Shown: one piece after another, positions 55,368 through 64,000 of the stretch
Numbering within the stretch: the first letter of the stretch is position 1
Layout: the number at the start of each line of letters is the position of its first letter
Assembly: GCA_049279675.1 (NCBI GenBank)
Contig: JBAPOP010000076.1
Span: 1 to 64,000 of the forward strand
Origin: Palsa-147 sp049279675
Lineage (GTDB): Bacteria > Acidobacteriota > Terriglobia > Acidiferrales > UBA7541
Direction: 5' to 3'
DNA: 64,000 nt
Translations under genes and position numbers: made by a program
Notes under the pieces: model-generated
Databases searched by the model: none
What the model was told of the DNA's origin: nothing
The model's input: only the letters and a program-made list of their open reading frames with translations

Positions 55368-56105
55368 TTAGAAGAGCTGGTTTACGTATTCCCACATTTG
55401 ATGTTTCCAGTAGGGCCAGTCGTGGCCACCTTGAGGTCCCCAATCGTCGAGGTGATGCGGGATGCCTTTATTCGAGAGAATTGAGGCGAGATAGTAGGAG
55501 GATCCGCTGTGTTCCCATGGGCCGGTGCCCGTGGCGATGTGGATGTCGCATGTAGCGAGTTCTGCAATCATTCCGGGATCGGAAAGATTCGGCAGATAGT
55601 CCACGGGATTATTGAAATAGAAATTGTCGTCGTACATTCCGTCCATGAAGCGCTTCATGTCGTAGTGGCCAGAAAGGCCGAAGCAGCGCTTGATCACGTT
55701 CGGATGTTTGAAAAGTGAATTCACGGCGTGATAGGCGCCGAGCGACGCGCCGAATGTTGAAATCGGAATTCCGGGCGTCTTGCAACTGTCCCAGATGAAG
55801 GGAACGACTTCTGAGCGAATGTACGCATCGTATTGCGATTGAACATAGCTGCGATGAAACGGATGCGCACCTTTATTGTAAAAACTCTCTCCGCTCACTT
55901 GCCCGACCGAGAAAAATTTCAACCTCCCGCCGTCGATGAATTGGCCGAGCGTCTCGACGATGCCCTGATTCTCGTATTCCCATTCATCGCCGCCGCTCGT
56001 TGGAAACGCCATGAGAGGCGCGCCCCAATGGCCGTAGGAGAGAACGACCATGTCGTGCCCGAGCCGCGATGAATACCAGCGGTGATAATCCCGTTTAATG
56101 GCCAT
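55368..56105 (-). CDS. Esterase-family alpha/beta-hydrolase
   Basis: A 245-residue cytoplasmic hydrolase from ATG 56105. It resembles the putative esterase (esterase D-like) group: WYSSRLGHDMVVLSYGHWGA at the N-terminus, GYHAVN after a nucleophile elbow FGASLGAYHA, and a late GGHDWPYWK with the catalytic histidine. No signal peptide. Substrate unknown; often annotated as an uncharacterised esterase. Confidence 0.8.
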   Translation of the reverse strand: MAIKRDYHRWYSSRLGHDMVVLSYGHWGAPLMAFPTSGGDEWEYENQGIVETLGQFIDGGRLKFFSVGQVSGESFYNKGAHPFHRSYVQSQYDAYIRSEVVPFIWDSCKTPGIPISTFGASLGAYHAVNSLFKHPNVIKRCFGLSGHYDMKRFMDGMYDDNFYFNNPVDYLPNLSDPGMIAELATCDIHIATGTGPWEHSGSSYYLASILSNKGIPHHLDDWGPQGGHDWPYWKHQMWEYVNQLF

Positions 56106-56430
56106 GGAGACCACACATCTTAATGAGATTCTGCAAACGTGCACGCTTTTTCTTCGCGGAGCTCGCGGAAATTCTTCGTTTCATCTTGCTTAGGAGGCGT
56201 TCAAGTTTTATTCTACTGCGTTCTTTGGGGGCCGGACGGGAGCGCAATCGGTTTTTCGGGTTGGGACGGACCCGAACCTCGAGCTCCTCGATGAGGCGCC
56301 GCGCATTCAGCGAGGCTGTCGTTCATCGATCTTTCCGGTTACTCGTCAAGAGCAGACCTGCAGCGACCTGTTCCTGGGGCAGTAGAAACAAAATCTCGAT
56401 TCGATTTTCGACGCTACTTGGGACTTCACA
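56106..56430 (+). other. Leader region of the alternative complex III operon
   Basis: 325 bases with no convincing gene. A candidate promoter TTGCTT (56186-56191) and TATTCT (56209-56214), 17 bases apart, would give a leader of about 210 bases. Nothing else recognised. Confidence 0.4.
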
Positions 56431-57807
56431 TTGGAACCTGAAAGTCTCCACAGAGCCTCTGACATTTCCGCCGGGGCCCCGGTCCTCGAGCCCGGATACA
56501 CGGTTGGATCGGTCAGCGACAAAATCAGCTCGATCGTCCTCGGGCAGCGGCGGAGGCGCGGCTGGTTCGTTGGCTTCGCAATTTCGTTTGCGCTGCTGAT
56601 GATGCTGATGTACGCGGTGACGTATTTGTTCGTCGTCGGCGTGGGCATCTGGGGCATCAATATTCCGATCGGGTGGGGATTCGCGATCGTCAATTTCGTT
56701 TGGTGGATCGGGATCGGGCACGCCGGCACGCTAATTTCCGCAATCCTTCTACTTCTCCGTCAGAAATGGCGCACGTCCATCAATCGTTTCGCGGAAGCCA
56801 TGACGCTATTCGCCGTGGCTTGCGCGGGCATGTTTCCGCTGCTGCATATGGGGCGGCCGTGGCTTGCGTATTGGCTATTTCCATACCCGAACACGATGGG
56901 CACGTGGCCGCAATTCCGCAGCCCGCTGGTGTGGGACGTGTTCGCGGTATCGACATACGCGACCGTATCGCTCTTGTTCTGGTTCGTGGGATTGATTCCG
57001 GATCTTGCGACGCTGCGCGATCGCGCGAAGAGCCGAGTCAAGCAGGTGATTTACGGAATTCTGGCGATGGGCTGGCGCGGCTCCGCCGTGCACTGGCATC
57101 GTTACGAAACAGCTTCGCTGCTATTAGCAGGGCTCGCGACTCCGCTCGTTGTGTCCGTGCATACGGTGGTGAGCTTCGATTTCGCCGCAGCCATCGTGCC
57201 GGGCTGGCATACAACGATTTTCCCGCCGTATTTTGTGGCTGGCGCGATTTACTCGGGCTTTGCCATGGTGATGACGCTCGCCATCCCCATCCGGAAGTAT
57301 TACCACCTCGAAGATTTCATCACGATGCGGCACCTCGAGAACATGGCGAAGGTGATGCTCGCGACGGGCTTGATCGTTGCGTACGGCTACATGATGGAAA
57401 CGTTCATGGCGTTTTACAGCGCCGATACGTTTGAGCGGTACGCATTTCTCAACCGCTTTTCGGGCCCGTATTGGCCGGCGTATTGGTCGCTAATCCTGTG
57501 CAATATTTTGATTCCGCAAATCATGTGGTTCCGAAAGGTGCGCTCGAGCGTGCCCGCGCTTTTTGTGATATCGCTGATCGTGAACGTCGGCATGTGGCTC
57601 GAGCGATTCGTGATCGTCGTGACGAGCCTTCACCGCGACTTTTTGCCGTCGTCGTGGGGAATGTACTACCCGACGCGCTGGGACTACATGACGTTCGTCG
57701 GAACGATCGGTCTTTTCCTGACGCTCCTTTACCTTTTCATTCGGTATTTGCCGGTGATTTCGATTTCCGAAATGCGGACGCTGGTGGAAGAGGAAGAGAA
57801 AAAATAA
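56431..57807 (+). CDS. actC: Alternative complex III subunit ActC (NrfD-like)
   Basis: A 458-residue quinol-oxidising membrane subunit of alternative complex III (ACIII). Start at TTG 56431; the first 35 residues are cytoplasmic (PVLEPGYTVGSVSDKISSIV). About ten helices of the NrfD/PsrC fold follow, with WGINIPIGWGFAIVNFVWWI, GHAGTLISAILLLLRQKWRT, and a conserved stretch FVIVVTSLHRDFLPSSWGMY near the C-terminus. Two charged residues in helices (H and D in this family) are thought to form the quinol and proton path. In the usual operon this gene follows actB; here it comes first, 61 bases before actA. Confidence 0.93.
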   Translation: MEPESLHRASDISAGAPVLEPGYTVGSVSDKISSIVLGQRRRRGWFVGFAISFALLMMLMYAVTYLFVVGVGIWGINIPIGWGFAIVNFVWWIGIGHAGTLISAILLLLRQKWRTSINRFAEAMTLFAVACAGMFPLLHMGRPWLAYWLFPYPNTMGTWPQFRSPLVWDVFAVSTYATVSLLFWFVGLIPDLATLRDRAKSRVKQVIYGILAMGWRGSAVHWHRYETASLLLAGLATPLVVSVHTVVSFDFAAAIVPGWHTTIFPPYFVAGAIYSGFAMVMTLAIPIRKYYHLEDFITMRHLENMAKVMLATGLIVAYGYMMETFMAFYSADTFERYAFLNRFSGPYWPAYWSLILCNILIPQIMWFRKVRSSVPALFVISLIVNVGMWLERFVIVVTSLHRDFLPSSWGMYYPTRWDYMTFVGTIGLFLTLLYLFIRYLPVISISEMRTLVEEEEKK

Positions 57808-57868
57808 CGGAGGATTCGTAATTCGCCCGGGCGGCTTGAATTGGAATCGGGCGGCGCAATAGGTTTCG

Positions 57869-58519
57869 ATGCCACAAATATTTCATCACAGTACGAACCT
57901 GATCTCGCGCATGAGCATTTATGGCGCGGCGTTCGTCATCGCGCTGCTCGGCTATGTGGTCTACGCGTTGAGCGGCTCGCCGTACGTGACGGATGTGAAT
58001 GAGCCCAGAGTGCAGCCGGTACCGTTCAGCCACCGGCATCACGCGGGAGAGCTTGGAATCGATTGCCGGTACTGCCATACGTCGGTGGAGACATCTTCGT
58101 TCGCCGGATTGCCGCCGACGCAGACGTGCATGACCTGCCATTCGCAGATTTGGACGAATGCGCCGATGCTCGAGCCCGTGCGCGCGAGCTACCAGACCGA
58201 CAAATCGATCGAATGGACGCGCGTGAACGCGCTGCCGGATTTCGTGTATTTCAATCACAGCATCCACGTGGCGAAAGGCATCGGATGCACCACGTGCCAC
58301 GGACCCATCGCCGAAATGCCGCTGACGTGGGCGGCGAACACGCTGCAGATGTCGTGGTGCCTGGGATGCCACCGCGAACCGGAGAAATACGTGCGGCCAA
58401 AAGAGTATGTGTTCAGCACGACGTACCAGGCGCCGTCGAACCAGCTCGAGCTGGGGCGGAGATTGGTGCGGGAATACAAAATCAAGAGTTTGACGAACTG
58501 TTCGACGTGCCACCGATGA
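57869..58519 (+). CDS. actA: ACIII subunit ActA, pentaheme cytochrome c
   Basis: A 216-residue protein with one N-terminal membrane helix (about 15-34) and five CxxCH heme motifs at about 66, 87, 140, 164 and 211. The heme-bearing part faces the periplasm and takes electrons from ActB to a soluble acceptor or the oxidase. ATG 57869 is 61 bases after actC; the stop overlaps the actB start by 4 bases. Confidence 0.95.
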   Translation: MPQIFHHSTNLISRMSIYGAAFVIALLGYVVYALSGSPYVTDVNEPRVQPVPFSHRHHAGELGIDCRYCHTSVETSSFAGLPPTQTCMTCHSQIWTNAPMLEPVRASYQTDKSIEWTRVNALPDFVYFNHSIHVAKGIGCTTCHGPIAEMPLTWAANTLQMSWCLGCHREPEKYVRPKEYVFSTTYQAPSNQLELGRRLVREYKIKSLTNCSTCHR

Positions 58520-61500
58520 GCGAAAAATTAAGAATTTTCGGAAGTCACGAACACGAGGACGAGTCGCCGTCAGTTCGAGCGCAAGATCGACCGCTCGATA
58601 TTGCGGCTGCGCGCGCGGCGCTCGCGCGGGGAGACGGGAAGCGCTTCTGGCGGAGCCTCGAGGAGCTTGCCGGCACTCCGGAGTGCGAGGCTTTTCTCCA
58701 CCACGAATTCCCGAACGATCCGGCGAAAGAGCCGCGGAGCAATGGCGTGGCGCGTCGCGACATCTTGAAACTGATGGCGGCGTCGGCGGCGCTCTCCGGC
58801 TTGAGCGCGTGCACAAAACTTCCGACGGAGAAAATTGTTCCATACGTGAAGCCGCCGGAAGAAATTATTCCGGGCAAGCCGCTCTTTTATGCGACGTCCA
58901 TGCCGGGGACGAACGGCGCGATGGGGCTGCTCGTCGAAAGCCACATGGGCCGGCCGACGAAGATCGAAGGGAATTCGGAGCATCCCGGAAGCCTGGGAGC
59001 GACGGACATTTTTGCGCAAGCGTCGGTGCTGGGACTTTACGATCCGGATCGCTCGCAGGTGGTGGTGCACGAAGGACGAATCAGCGATTGGCCCGGATTC
59101 TCGACGGCGATTGCGAACGCGCGAGCCGAATGGCAAACAACGAAGGGCGCGGGGCTGCGGATTCTGACCGACGCGACGACTTCGCCGACCTTCGCTTCGC
59201 AAATGAAAGCGCTGCTCGCGCAATTTCCGGAAGCGAAGTGGTACGCGCACGAACCGTGCGGCCCGTACAGCGGGCGCGAAGGTGCGGAGCTGGCGTTCGG
59301 CCAATATGTGAATTCGGTGTACCGGTTCGATCAGGCCGATGTGATCGTATCGCTCGACGCTGATTTTCTCTGCAGCGGCCCGACCAGCGTGCGCTACGCG
59401 CGCGATTTCGCAAATCGCCGCCGTGTCGAAAATCCGAGCGCGGGGATGAATAGGCTTTACGTGCTGGAAACGACGCCGTCGAATACCGGCGCGATGGCGG
59501 ATCACCGGCGAGCGCTCGACCCGGCGGCGATTGAGGCGTTTGCGCGCGCGCTGGCAGCGGCGGTCGGCGTTCCCGGGCACGGGGCAAGTTTGCTGGCGCC
59601 GGCTGACGAAGCTAATTGGTTTAACGCTCTCGTCCGCGATCTTCACAAGCATCATGGAACGAGCTTGATCATCGTGGGCGAATCTCAGCCGCCAGCCGTG
59701 CACGCACTCGTTCACGCGATGAATCAGGCGTTGGGCAATGCGGGCAAGACGGTTGTGTACACCGATCCGCTCGAAGTTAGTCCGGCGACGGACGGAATCG
59801 CGGAGCTCTTGAAGGAAATTGACGCCGGACAGGTGAGCGCGCTGGTGATACTGAGCAGTAATCCCGTTTATACGGCGCCGGCGGACTTGGATTTCACTTC
59901 GAAATTCCTGAAGGTCGGGCTGCGGATTCATCTCGGCCTTTACAACGACGAGACCGCCGAACTTTGCCACTGGCACATTCCCGAAGCGCATTTCCTCGAA
60001 TCGTGGAGCGATGCGCGCGCGTACGACGGAACCGTGGGAATCGTGCAGCCGTTGATCGCGCCGCTCTACAACGGAAAGTCGGGGCACGAGCTCGTTTCCA
60101 CGCTCGCGGGCGAAAGCGAGAAATCGGGCCACGACATCGTGCGCGGCTACTGGGGCTCGCAGCGGGAGGCAAAACAAAGCGATAAGCAGTTCGAAGATTT
60201 CTGGGAGACGACGCTGCACGATGGCGTGATGGCAGGAACGGCGTTTCCCGCACGCGCAGCAACTGCTAATTCTGCCGGCATCGATGCTGCGCAACAGAAG
60301 CAAGCTGCCATCGCGGGAAATCTGATCGTCGTCTTCCGCCCGGACCCGACGATCGGCGACGGCCGCCATGCCAACAGCGGCTGGCTGCAGGAATTGCCGA
60401 AGCCGCTGACGAAATTGACGTGGGACAACGTCGTGATGCTTAGCCCGACGACGGCTGAGAGCTTGGGTGTGACGAACGGCGACATGGTCAAGCTGGCCCT
60501 CGGCGGTAGAGGCATCCGCGGACCGGTGTGGATCTCGCCGGGCCACGCGAACGGCGTCGCGACCCTGCATCTTGGTTACGGGCGGCGGCGATGCGGGCAT
60601 GTCGGCACCGGAGTGGGATTCAACGCGTATCTGCTGCGCACATCATCAGCGGCGTGGGTCGCGAGCGGGCTGCAAATTGCGAAGACCGGCGAGACCTATC
60701 CGCTGGCGACGACGCAGCGGCATCACCTGATCGACGAGAACGGAAAAAAAGTCGAAGAGGAGAGCGTGACGGCATTCGAGCGCGACGTTCTGCGCATCGG
60801 CACACTCGAAGAATTCCGGAAGAATCCCGATTTTGCGAGGGACCCGGAAGAAATCACGACGAAGCGCACGTCGCTCTATACCGATTACAAGTACGAGGGC
60901 TATGCGTGGGGAATGTCCGTCGATCTGAACAGCTGCACGGGATGCGGCGCGTGCGTGGTTGCATGCCAATCCGAAAACAACATTGCGGTGGTGGGGAAGG
61001 AAGAAGTCGCGAAGGGCCGCGACATGCAATGGATCCGCGTGGACAACTATTTCCGCGGCGATCTCGACAATCCAGAGACCTACTACCAGCCCGTGATGTG
61101 CCAGCAGTGCGAAAACGCGCCGTGCGAAGTGGTTTGCCCGGTGGGAGCGACGGTTCACAGCGATGAAGGCTTGAACGAAATGGTTTACAACCGGTGCGTC
61201 GGGACGCGCTACTGCTCGAACAATTGCCCGTACAAAGTGCGCCGGTTCAATTTCCTGCTGTTCTCGGATTGGACGACGCCGAGCCTATTCGGCCTGCGCA
61301 ATCCGAACGTGACAGTGCGAAGCCGCGGCGTGATGGAGAAGTGCACGTACTGCGTGCAGAGAATTAATGCCGCGAAGATCGAGTCGGAGAAAGAAGATCG
61401 CACTGTGAGAGACGGCGAAATCGTGACGGCGTGCCAGGCTGTGTGCCCGTCGCGCGCGCTTATTTTCGGAAACATCAACGATCCGGAGAGCCGCGTGTCG

Positions 61501-61614
61501 AAGCTCAAGGCGCAGTCGCGAAATTACAGCTTGCTCGGCGAGCTCAATACGCGGCCGCGCACAACGTACCTGGCGAAACTGAGAAATCCGAATCCGGAAA
61601 TTAGCGAGGATTAG
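58516..61614 (+). CDS. actB: ACIII subunit ActB, Fe-S/molybdopterin-like
   Basis: The largest ACIII subunit, 1032 residues. The frame is open upstream, but ATG 58516 in the actA stop (ATGA) fits the homologous N-terminus. A late twin-arginine/lipobox segment RRDILKLMAASAALSGLSAC lies at about 81-100. Residues from about 105 to 790 are a molybdopterin-oxidoreductase-like domain without the metal site. The ferredoxin-like tail has CTGCGACVVAC at about 806, CQQCENAPCEVVC at about 863, CVGTRYCSNNC near 894, CTYC near 943 and CQAVC near 974, enough cysteines for several Fe-S clusters. It passes electrons from the NrfD subunits to ActA. Confidence 0.95.
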   Translation: MSEKLRIFGSHEHEDESPSVRAQDRPLDIAAARAALARGDGKRFWRSLEELAGTPECEAFLHHEFPNDPAKEPRSNGVARRDILKLMAASAALSGLSACTKLPTEKIVPYVKPPEEIIPGKPLFYATSMPGTNGAMGLLVESHMGRPTKIEGNSEHPGSLGATDIFAQASVLGLYDPDRSQVVVHEGRISDWPGFSTAIANARAEWQTTKGAGLRILTDATTSPTFASQMKALLAQFPEAKWYAHEPCGPYSGREGAELAFGQYVNSVYRFDQADVIVSLDADFLCSGPTSVRYARDFANRRRVENPSAGMNRLYVLETTPSNTGAMADHRRALDPAAIEAFARALAAAVGVPGHGASLLAPADEANWFNALVRDLHKHHGTSLIIVGESQPPAVHALVHAMNQALGNAGKTVVYTDPLEVSPATDGIAELLKEIDAGQVSALVILSSNPVYTAPADLDFTSKFLKVGLRIHLGLYNDETAELCHWHIPEAHFLESWSDARAYDGTVGIVQPLIAPLYNGKSGHELVSTLAGESEKSGHDIVRGYWGSQREAKQSDKQFEDFWETTLHDGVMAGTAFPARAATANSAGIDAAQQKQAAIAGNLIVVFRPDPTIGDGRHANSGWLQELPKPLTKLTWDNVVMLSPTTAESLGVTNGDMVKLALGGRGIRGPVWISPGHANGVATLHLGYGRRRCGHVGTGVGFNAYLLRTSSAAWVASGLQIAKTGETYPLATTQRHHLIDENGKKVEEESVTAFERDVLRIGTLEEFRKNPDFARDPEEITTKRTSLYTDYKYEGYAWGMSVDLNSCTGCGACVVACQSENNIAVVGKEEVAKGRDMQWIRVDNYFRGDLDNPETYYQPVMCQQCENAPCEVVCPVGATVHSDEGLNEMVYNRCVGTRYCSNNCPYKVRRFNFLLFSDWTTPSLFGLRNPNVTVRSRGVMEKCTYCVQRINAAKIESEKEDRTVRDGEIVTACQAVCPSRALIFGNINDPESRVSKLKAQSRNYSLLGELNTRPRTTYLAKLRNPNPEISED

Positions 61615-61633
61615 AAGTGTTGCGGAATTGCTG

Positions 61634-62173
61634 ATGATAAAAAAGCAGCCAATCTACGGATTGCTGGCGGAGTTCGAAACTCCTGAAGCACTTTTGCATG
61701 CGGCCGAGCGCACGCAAAAGGAAGGCTATCGCCGGATCGATGCGTTCACGCCGATGCCGGTGGAAGGGCTTGCCGACGCGTGCGGCTTTCATCACACGAG
61801 CTTACCCATCGTGGTGTTTCTCGGCGGCCTATTTGGATGCCTGGGCGGATTCTTCCTTCAATACTATCCGAACGTAATCAGCTTTCCATTGAACATCGGA
61901 GGGAAGCCGCACAACAGCTGGCCCGCGTTTATTCCAATCACATTCGAGATGACGGTGCTTGGAGCGGCGCTCGCCGCCGTTTTCGGAATGCTGGCGATGA
62001 ACGGGCTGCCAACGCCATATCACCCGGTTTTCAACGTTCCGCGATTTGCGTTGGCCACGCGCGATCGTTTTTTTCTTTGCATCAAGGCGCGAGACAAAAA
62101 GTTTGATCTCGCAAAGACGAGAGTGTTCCTCGAGGCGCTGAATCCTCAAGGCGTGTATGAGATCGATGCGTAA
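61634..62173 (+). CDS. actD: ACIII subunit ActD (DUF3341)
   Basis: A 179-residue protein from ATG 61634 (TTG 61628 is two codons upstream). Its N-terminal domain (IYGLLAEFETPEALLHAAER) is a DUF3341 ferredoxin-like fold. Two membrane helices follow, around 58-78 (LPIVVFLGGLFGCLGGFFLQ) and around 98-120 (WPAFIPITFEMTVLGAALAA). A role in assembly or stability of ACIII is usual. Its end overlaps the start of actE by 17 bases. Confidence 0.93.
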   Translation: MIKKQPIYGLLAEFETPEALLHAAERTQKEGYRRIDAFTPMPVEGLADACGFHHTSLPIVVFLGGLFGCLGGFFLQYYPNVISFPLNIGGKPHNSWPAFIPITFEMTVLGAALAAVFGMLAMNGLPTPYHPVFNVPRFALATRDRFFLCIKARDKKFDLAKTRVFLEALNPQGVYEIDA

Positions 62174-62810
62174 CGGCACATTTCGTTTGAATGCGGAGCG
62201 CTCGCATGAGGCGCGGCTACTTCGCGGCAGATTGCCGCTTGGCGGCGCGCTGCTCGCCGTCGTCCTGTGCAGCGCTGCGGCGCTTGCGGGATGCCGTCTC
62301 GATATGCACGTTCAGCCGAAGTACAAGACTTACGCCGCAACCACATTTTTCGACGATGGACGGTCGGAGCGGCAGCCCGTGCCGGGCACTGTGGCGCGCG
62401 GCCAGCTCAGGATTGACGATCATCTCTATAAAGGGAAAATCGACGGCAAGGATGCGGTTACGTTTCCATTTCCGATCACGGCAAACGACATCTTGCGCGG
62501 GCAGCAGCGCTTCAACATTTATTGCACGCCGTGCCACGATTACACGGGCAGCGGGCGCGGCATGATCGTGCAGCGGGGATTTCCGCAGCCGCCATCGTTT
62601 CACATCGATCGCCTGCGGCAGGCGCCGGTGGGGCACTTCTTCGACGTGATGACGAATGGCTTCGGCAACATGTACAGCTACGCGGCGCGAGTGACCCCGG
62701 AAGATCGCTGGCGAATCGCCGCTTACATCCGCGCGCTGCAATTGAGCCAGAACGCGACGCCGGCGGACATTCCTGAAGATCAGCGCGAAAAATTGACGGG
62801 GCAGAAATAA
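62157..62810 (+). CDS. actE: ACIII subunit ActE, monoheme cytochrome c lipoprotein
   Basis: A 217-residue protein with a lipoprotein signal (lipobox LAGC, Cys46) and one CxxCH heme site at about 123-127 in FNIYCTPCHDY. The C-terminus carries the axial methionine region (FGNMYSYAARVTPEDRWRIA). Start is ATG 62157 inside actD; ATG 62166 is possible. It delivers electrons from the complex to the terminal oxidase. Its stop overlaps the actF start (TAATG). Confidence 0.93.
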   Translation: MRSMRNGTFRLNAERSHEARLLRGRLPLGGALLAVVLCSAAALAGCRLDMHVQPKYKTYAATTFFDDGRSERQPVPGTVARGQLRIDDHLYKGKIDGKDAVTFPFPITANDILRGQQRFNIYCTPCHDYTGSGRGMIVQRGFPQPPSFHIDRLRQAPVGHFFDVMTNGFGNMYSYAARVTPEDRWRIAAYIRALQLSQNATPADIPEDQREKLTGQK

Positions 62811-63979
62811 TGAACGATCGGCAAAGCCCGAATTTCGATCGCGCGATTCGCGCGGGCGTGCTCGTCGGCCTGCTGGCGCTGCTGACTTCTTCGACGCTCT
62901 TTCTGCGGAATCCGGTGCAGTTTTACCGGTCATATCTGCTCGCGTACGTGTTCTGGATCGGATTTCCGCTGGGCTCGATGGCCATTCTGATGCTGCATCA
63001 TTTGACCGGCGGGGAATGGGGATTGCCGATCCGGCGCCCTCTAGAAGCAGCGACGCGCACGTTTCCATTGATGCTGATTCTATTTCTGCCGCTGATATTC
63101 GGCTTAAAGACGCTTTTTCCGTGGGCGCACCCGGGCGGATTGGGCAGCGATCCGATAATGAAATTCAAACGGATGTATCTCAACCCGAATTTTTTTATGG
63201 CTCGAGTCGTGATCTATTTCCTGGTGTGGTTCACGCTGAGCTATTTCCTGAACAAATGGTCGGCGGAACAGGACGAGACGGGCGATCCCGTCCTCGCAAA
63301 ACGTCTGGAGGGAATGAGCGGGCCGGGATTGATCCTCTACGGACTGACGACGACGTACGCCGCGATGGATTGGATCATGTCGCTGCAGCCGAACTGGTAT
63401 TCGACGATTTTCGGAATGATCTACATGATGGTCGGCGTGCTGGGCGCGATGTCAGTGGCCATTCTCGTCGCGCGCATGCTCTCGAATTACGAGCCGATGG
63501 CGGCGGTGGTCACGCCCGACCAGTTCAACGATCTCGGCAATCTTCTGTTGGCGTTTGTAATGTTGTGGGCTTACTTGTCGTTTTCGCAATTCTTGATTAT
63601 TTGGTCGGGCAATTTGCCGAAAGAAATCTCGTGGTACGTCGTGCGCGCCGAGGGCGGTTGGGCGCGGCTTGCGGTGTTCCTCATCATTTTTCATTTCGCG
63701 ATTCCATTTTTGCTTCTTTTGCAGCGCGGAGTGAAACGCCAGATGAAGGCGCTTGCGATCGTTGCGGGCGCGCTGATTTTCATCAGTTTCGTAGATGTCT
63801 TCTGGCTGGTGGTTCCGGCATTCGAGCCGGGGGGGCCGCGGCTGCATCCATTCGATCTCACGCTGCCAATCGCGATCGGCGGGCTGTGGGTCGCGTCATA
63901 CGCCTGGCAATTGAAGCGCAGGCCGGTGCTGCCGCTGCATGATCCTCGATTTGAAGGAGTAGCCGCGCATGGCGATTGA
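62810..63979 (+). CDS. actF: ACIII subunit ActF (NrfD-like)
   Basis: A 389-residue membrane protein with about ten helices, the second NrfD-fold subunit of the complex. Conserved blocks: FWIGFPLGSMAILMLHHLTG, WGLPIRRPLEAATRTFPLML, TTTYAAMDWIMSLQPNWYST, and SGNLPKEISWYVVRAEGGWA. It starts in the actE stop and ends overlapping the first codons of the next gene by 11 bases, so the transcription unit continues past the window. Confidence 0.94.
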   Translation: MNDRQSPNFDRAIRAGVLVGLLALLTSSTLFLRNPVQFYRSYLLAYVFWIGFPLGSMAILMLHHLTGGEWGLPIRRPLEAATRTFPLMLILFLPLIFGLKTLFPWAHPGGLGSDPIMKFKRMYLNPNFFMARVVIYFLVWFTLSYFLNKWSAEQDETGDPVLAKRLEGMSGPGLILYGLTTTYAAMDWIMSLQPNWYSTIFGMIYMMVGVLGAMSVAILVARMLSNYEPMAAVVTPDQFNDLGNLLLAFVMLWAYLSFSQFLIIWSGNLPKEISWYVVRAEGGWARLAVFLIIFHFAIPFLLLLQRGVKRQMKALAIVAGALIFISFVDVFWLVVPAFEPGGPRLHPFDLTLPIAIGGLWVASYAWQLKRRPVLPLHDPRFEGVAAHGD

Positions 63980-64000
63980 TCCTCACACATCGCCGCAGCC
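63969..64000 (+). CDS. Start of next gene, cut by window end
   Basis: ATG 63969 begins within the actF end and reads MAIDPHTSPQ to the edge. Too short to identify; in such operons a cytochrome c oxidase subunit or a further ACIII gene usually follows. Confidence 0.5.
   Translation, partial: MAIDPHTSPQ

Noticed and set aside
56123..56599. Plus-strand open frame of 158 codons before actC
   Set aside because: Extensively overlaps actC in another frame and has Arg/Ser-rich low-complexity content; treated as leader DNA.
58570..60600. Minus-strand open frame of 676 codons opposite actB
   Set aside because: It is the antisense shadow of a strongly supported gene with Fe-S motifs; the predicted protein is Arg/His-rich with no domain.

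Overview
The window looks like chromosomal DNA from a member of the Acidobacteriota. I infer this from several features seen together: a 1000-residue Oar-like TonB-dependent receptor with an N-terminal carboxypeptidase-regulatory-like domain, a PknB-type kinase fused to a long TPR tail, DUF5666, DUF899 and CHASE2 proteins, an alternative complex III operon, and uniformly GC-rich coding sequence. No rRNA, tRNA, CRISPR array, prophage or transposase gene was recognised. The phylum call is an inference from gene content, not from a marker gene.

Left part (1-24.2 kb): mostly amino-acid biosynthesis. It opens with the 3' part of an aspartate kinase followed by proC. Two distinct threonine synthases follow, one alone (1739-3028) and one in a thrC-thrB pair (6746-8921). 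The pair lies behind a clear SAM-I riboswitch with its own intrinsic terminator. Between them are a Tat-exported nucleoside hydrolase, a frameshifted HEPN-domain gene overlapping an unknown gene, and a membrane glycosyltransferase. Next come a CHASE2 sensor protein and its neighbour, pheA, then ilvB-ilvN-ilvC, a divergently oriented tetR/MFS exporter module with an operator placed inside the promoter, ilvD and glnD.

Middle part (24.5-43.5 kb): envelope and secreted functions. There is a DUF5666 protein coupled to the Oar-like receptor (both carry glycine-rich inserts), an SPFH lipoprotein, a DUF3857/transglutaminase/TPR protein, a selenium-binding-protein-like propeller, a retropepsin-like protease, a Tat-exported esterase, a lectin-fold protein, the kinase-TPR protein (apparently leaderless) and an MFS transporter.

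Right part (43.5-64 kb): a compact three-gene amide-ligase cassette (YbdK/GCS2-type ligase, RimK-like ATP-grasp, circularly permuted ATP-grasp) that has the look of an uncharacterised peptide or thiol pathway. Then come DUF899, SRPBCC and ArsR genes, a palindrome-rich intergenic stretch with REP-like elements, and several small membrane or secreted proteins. An M29/NicX-like protein and an esterase precede a complete alternative complex III operon in the order actC-actA-actB-actD-actE-actF, followed by the first codons of the next gene. The most promising items are the SAM riboswitch on thrC-thrB, the amide-ligase cassette, the frameshifted HEPN pair and the leaderless kinase.
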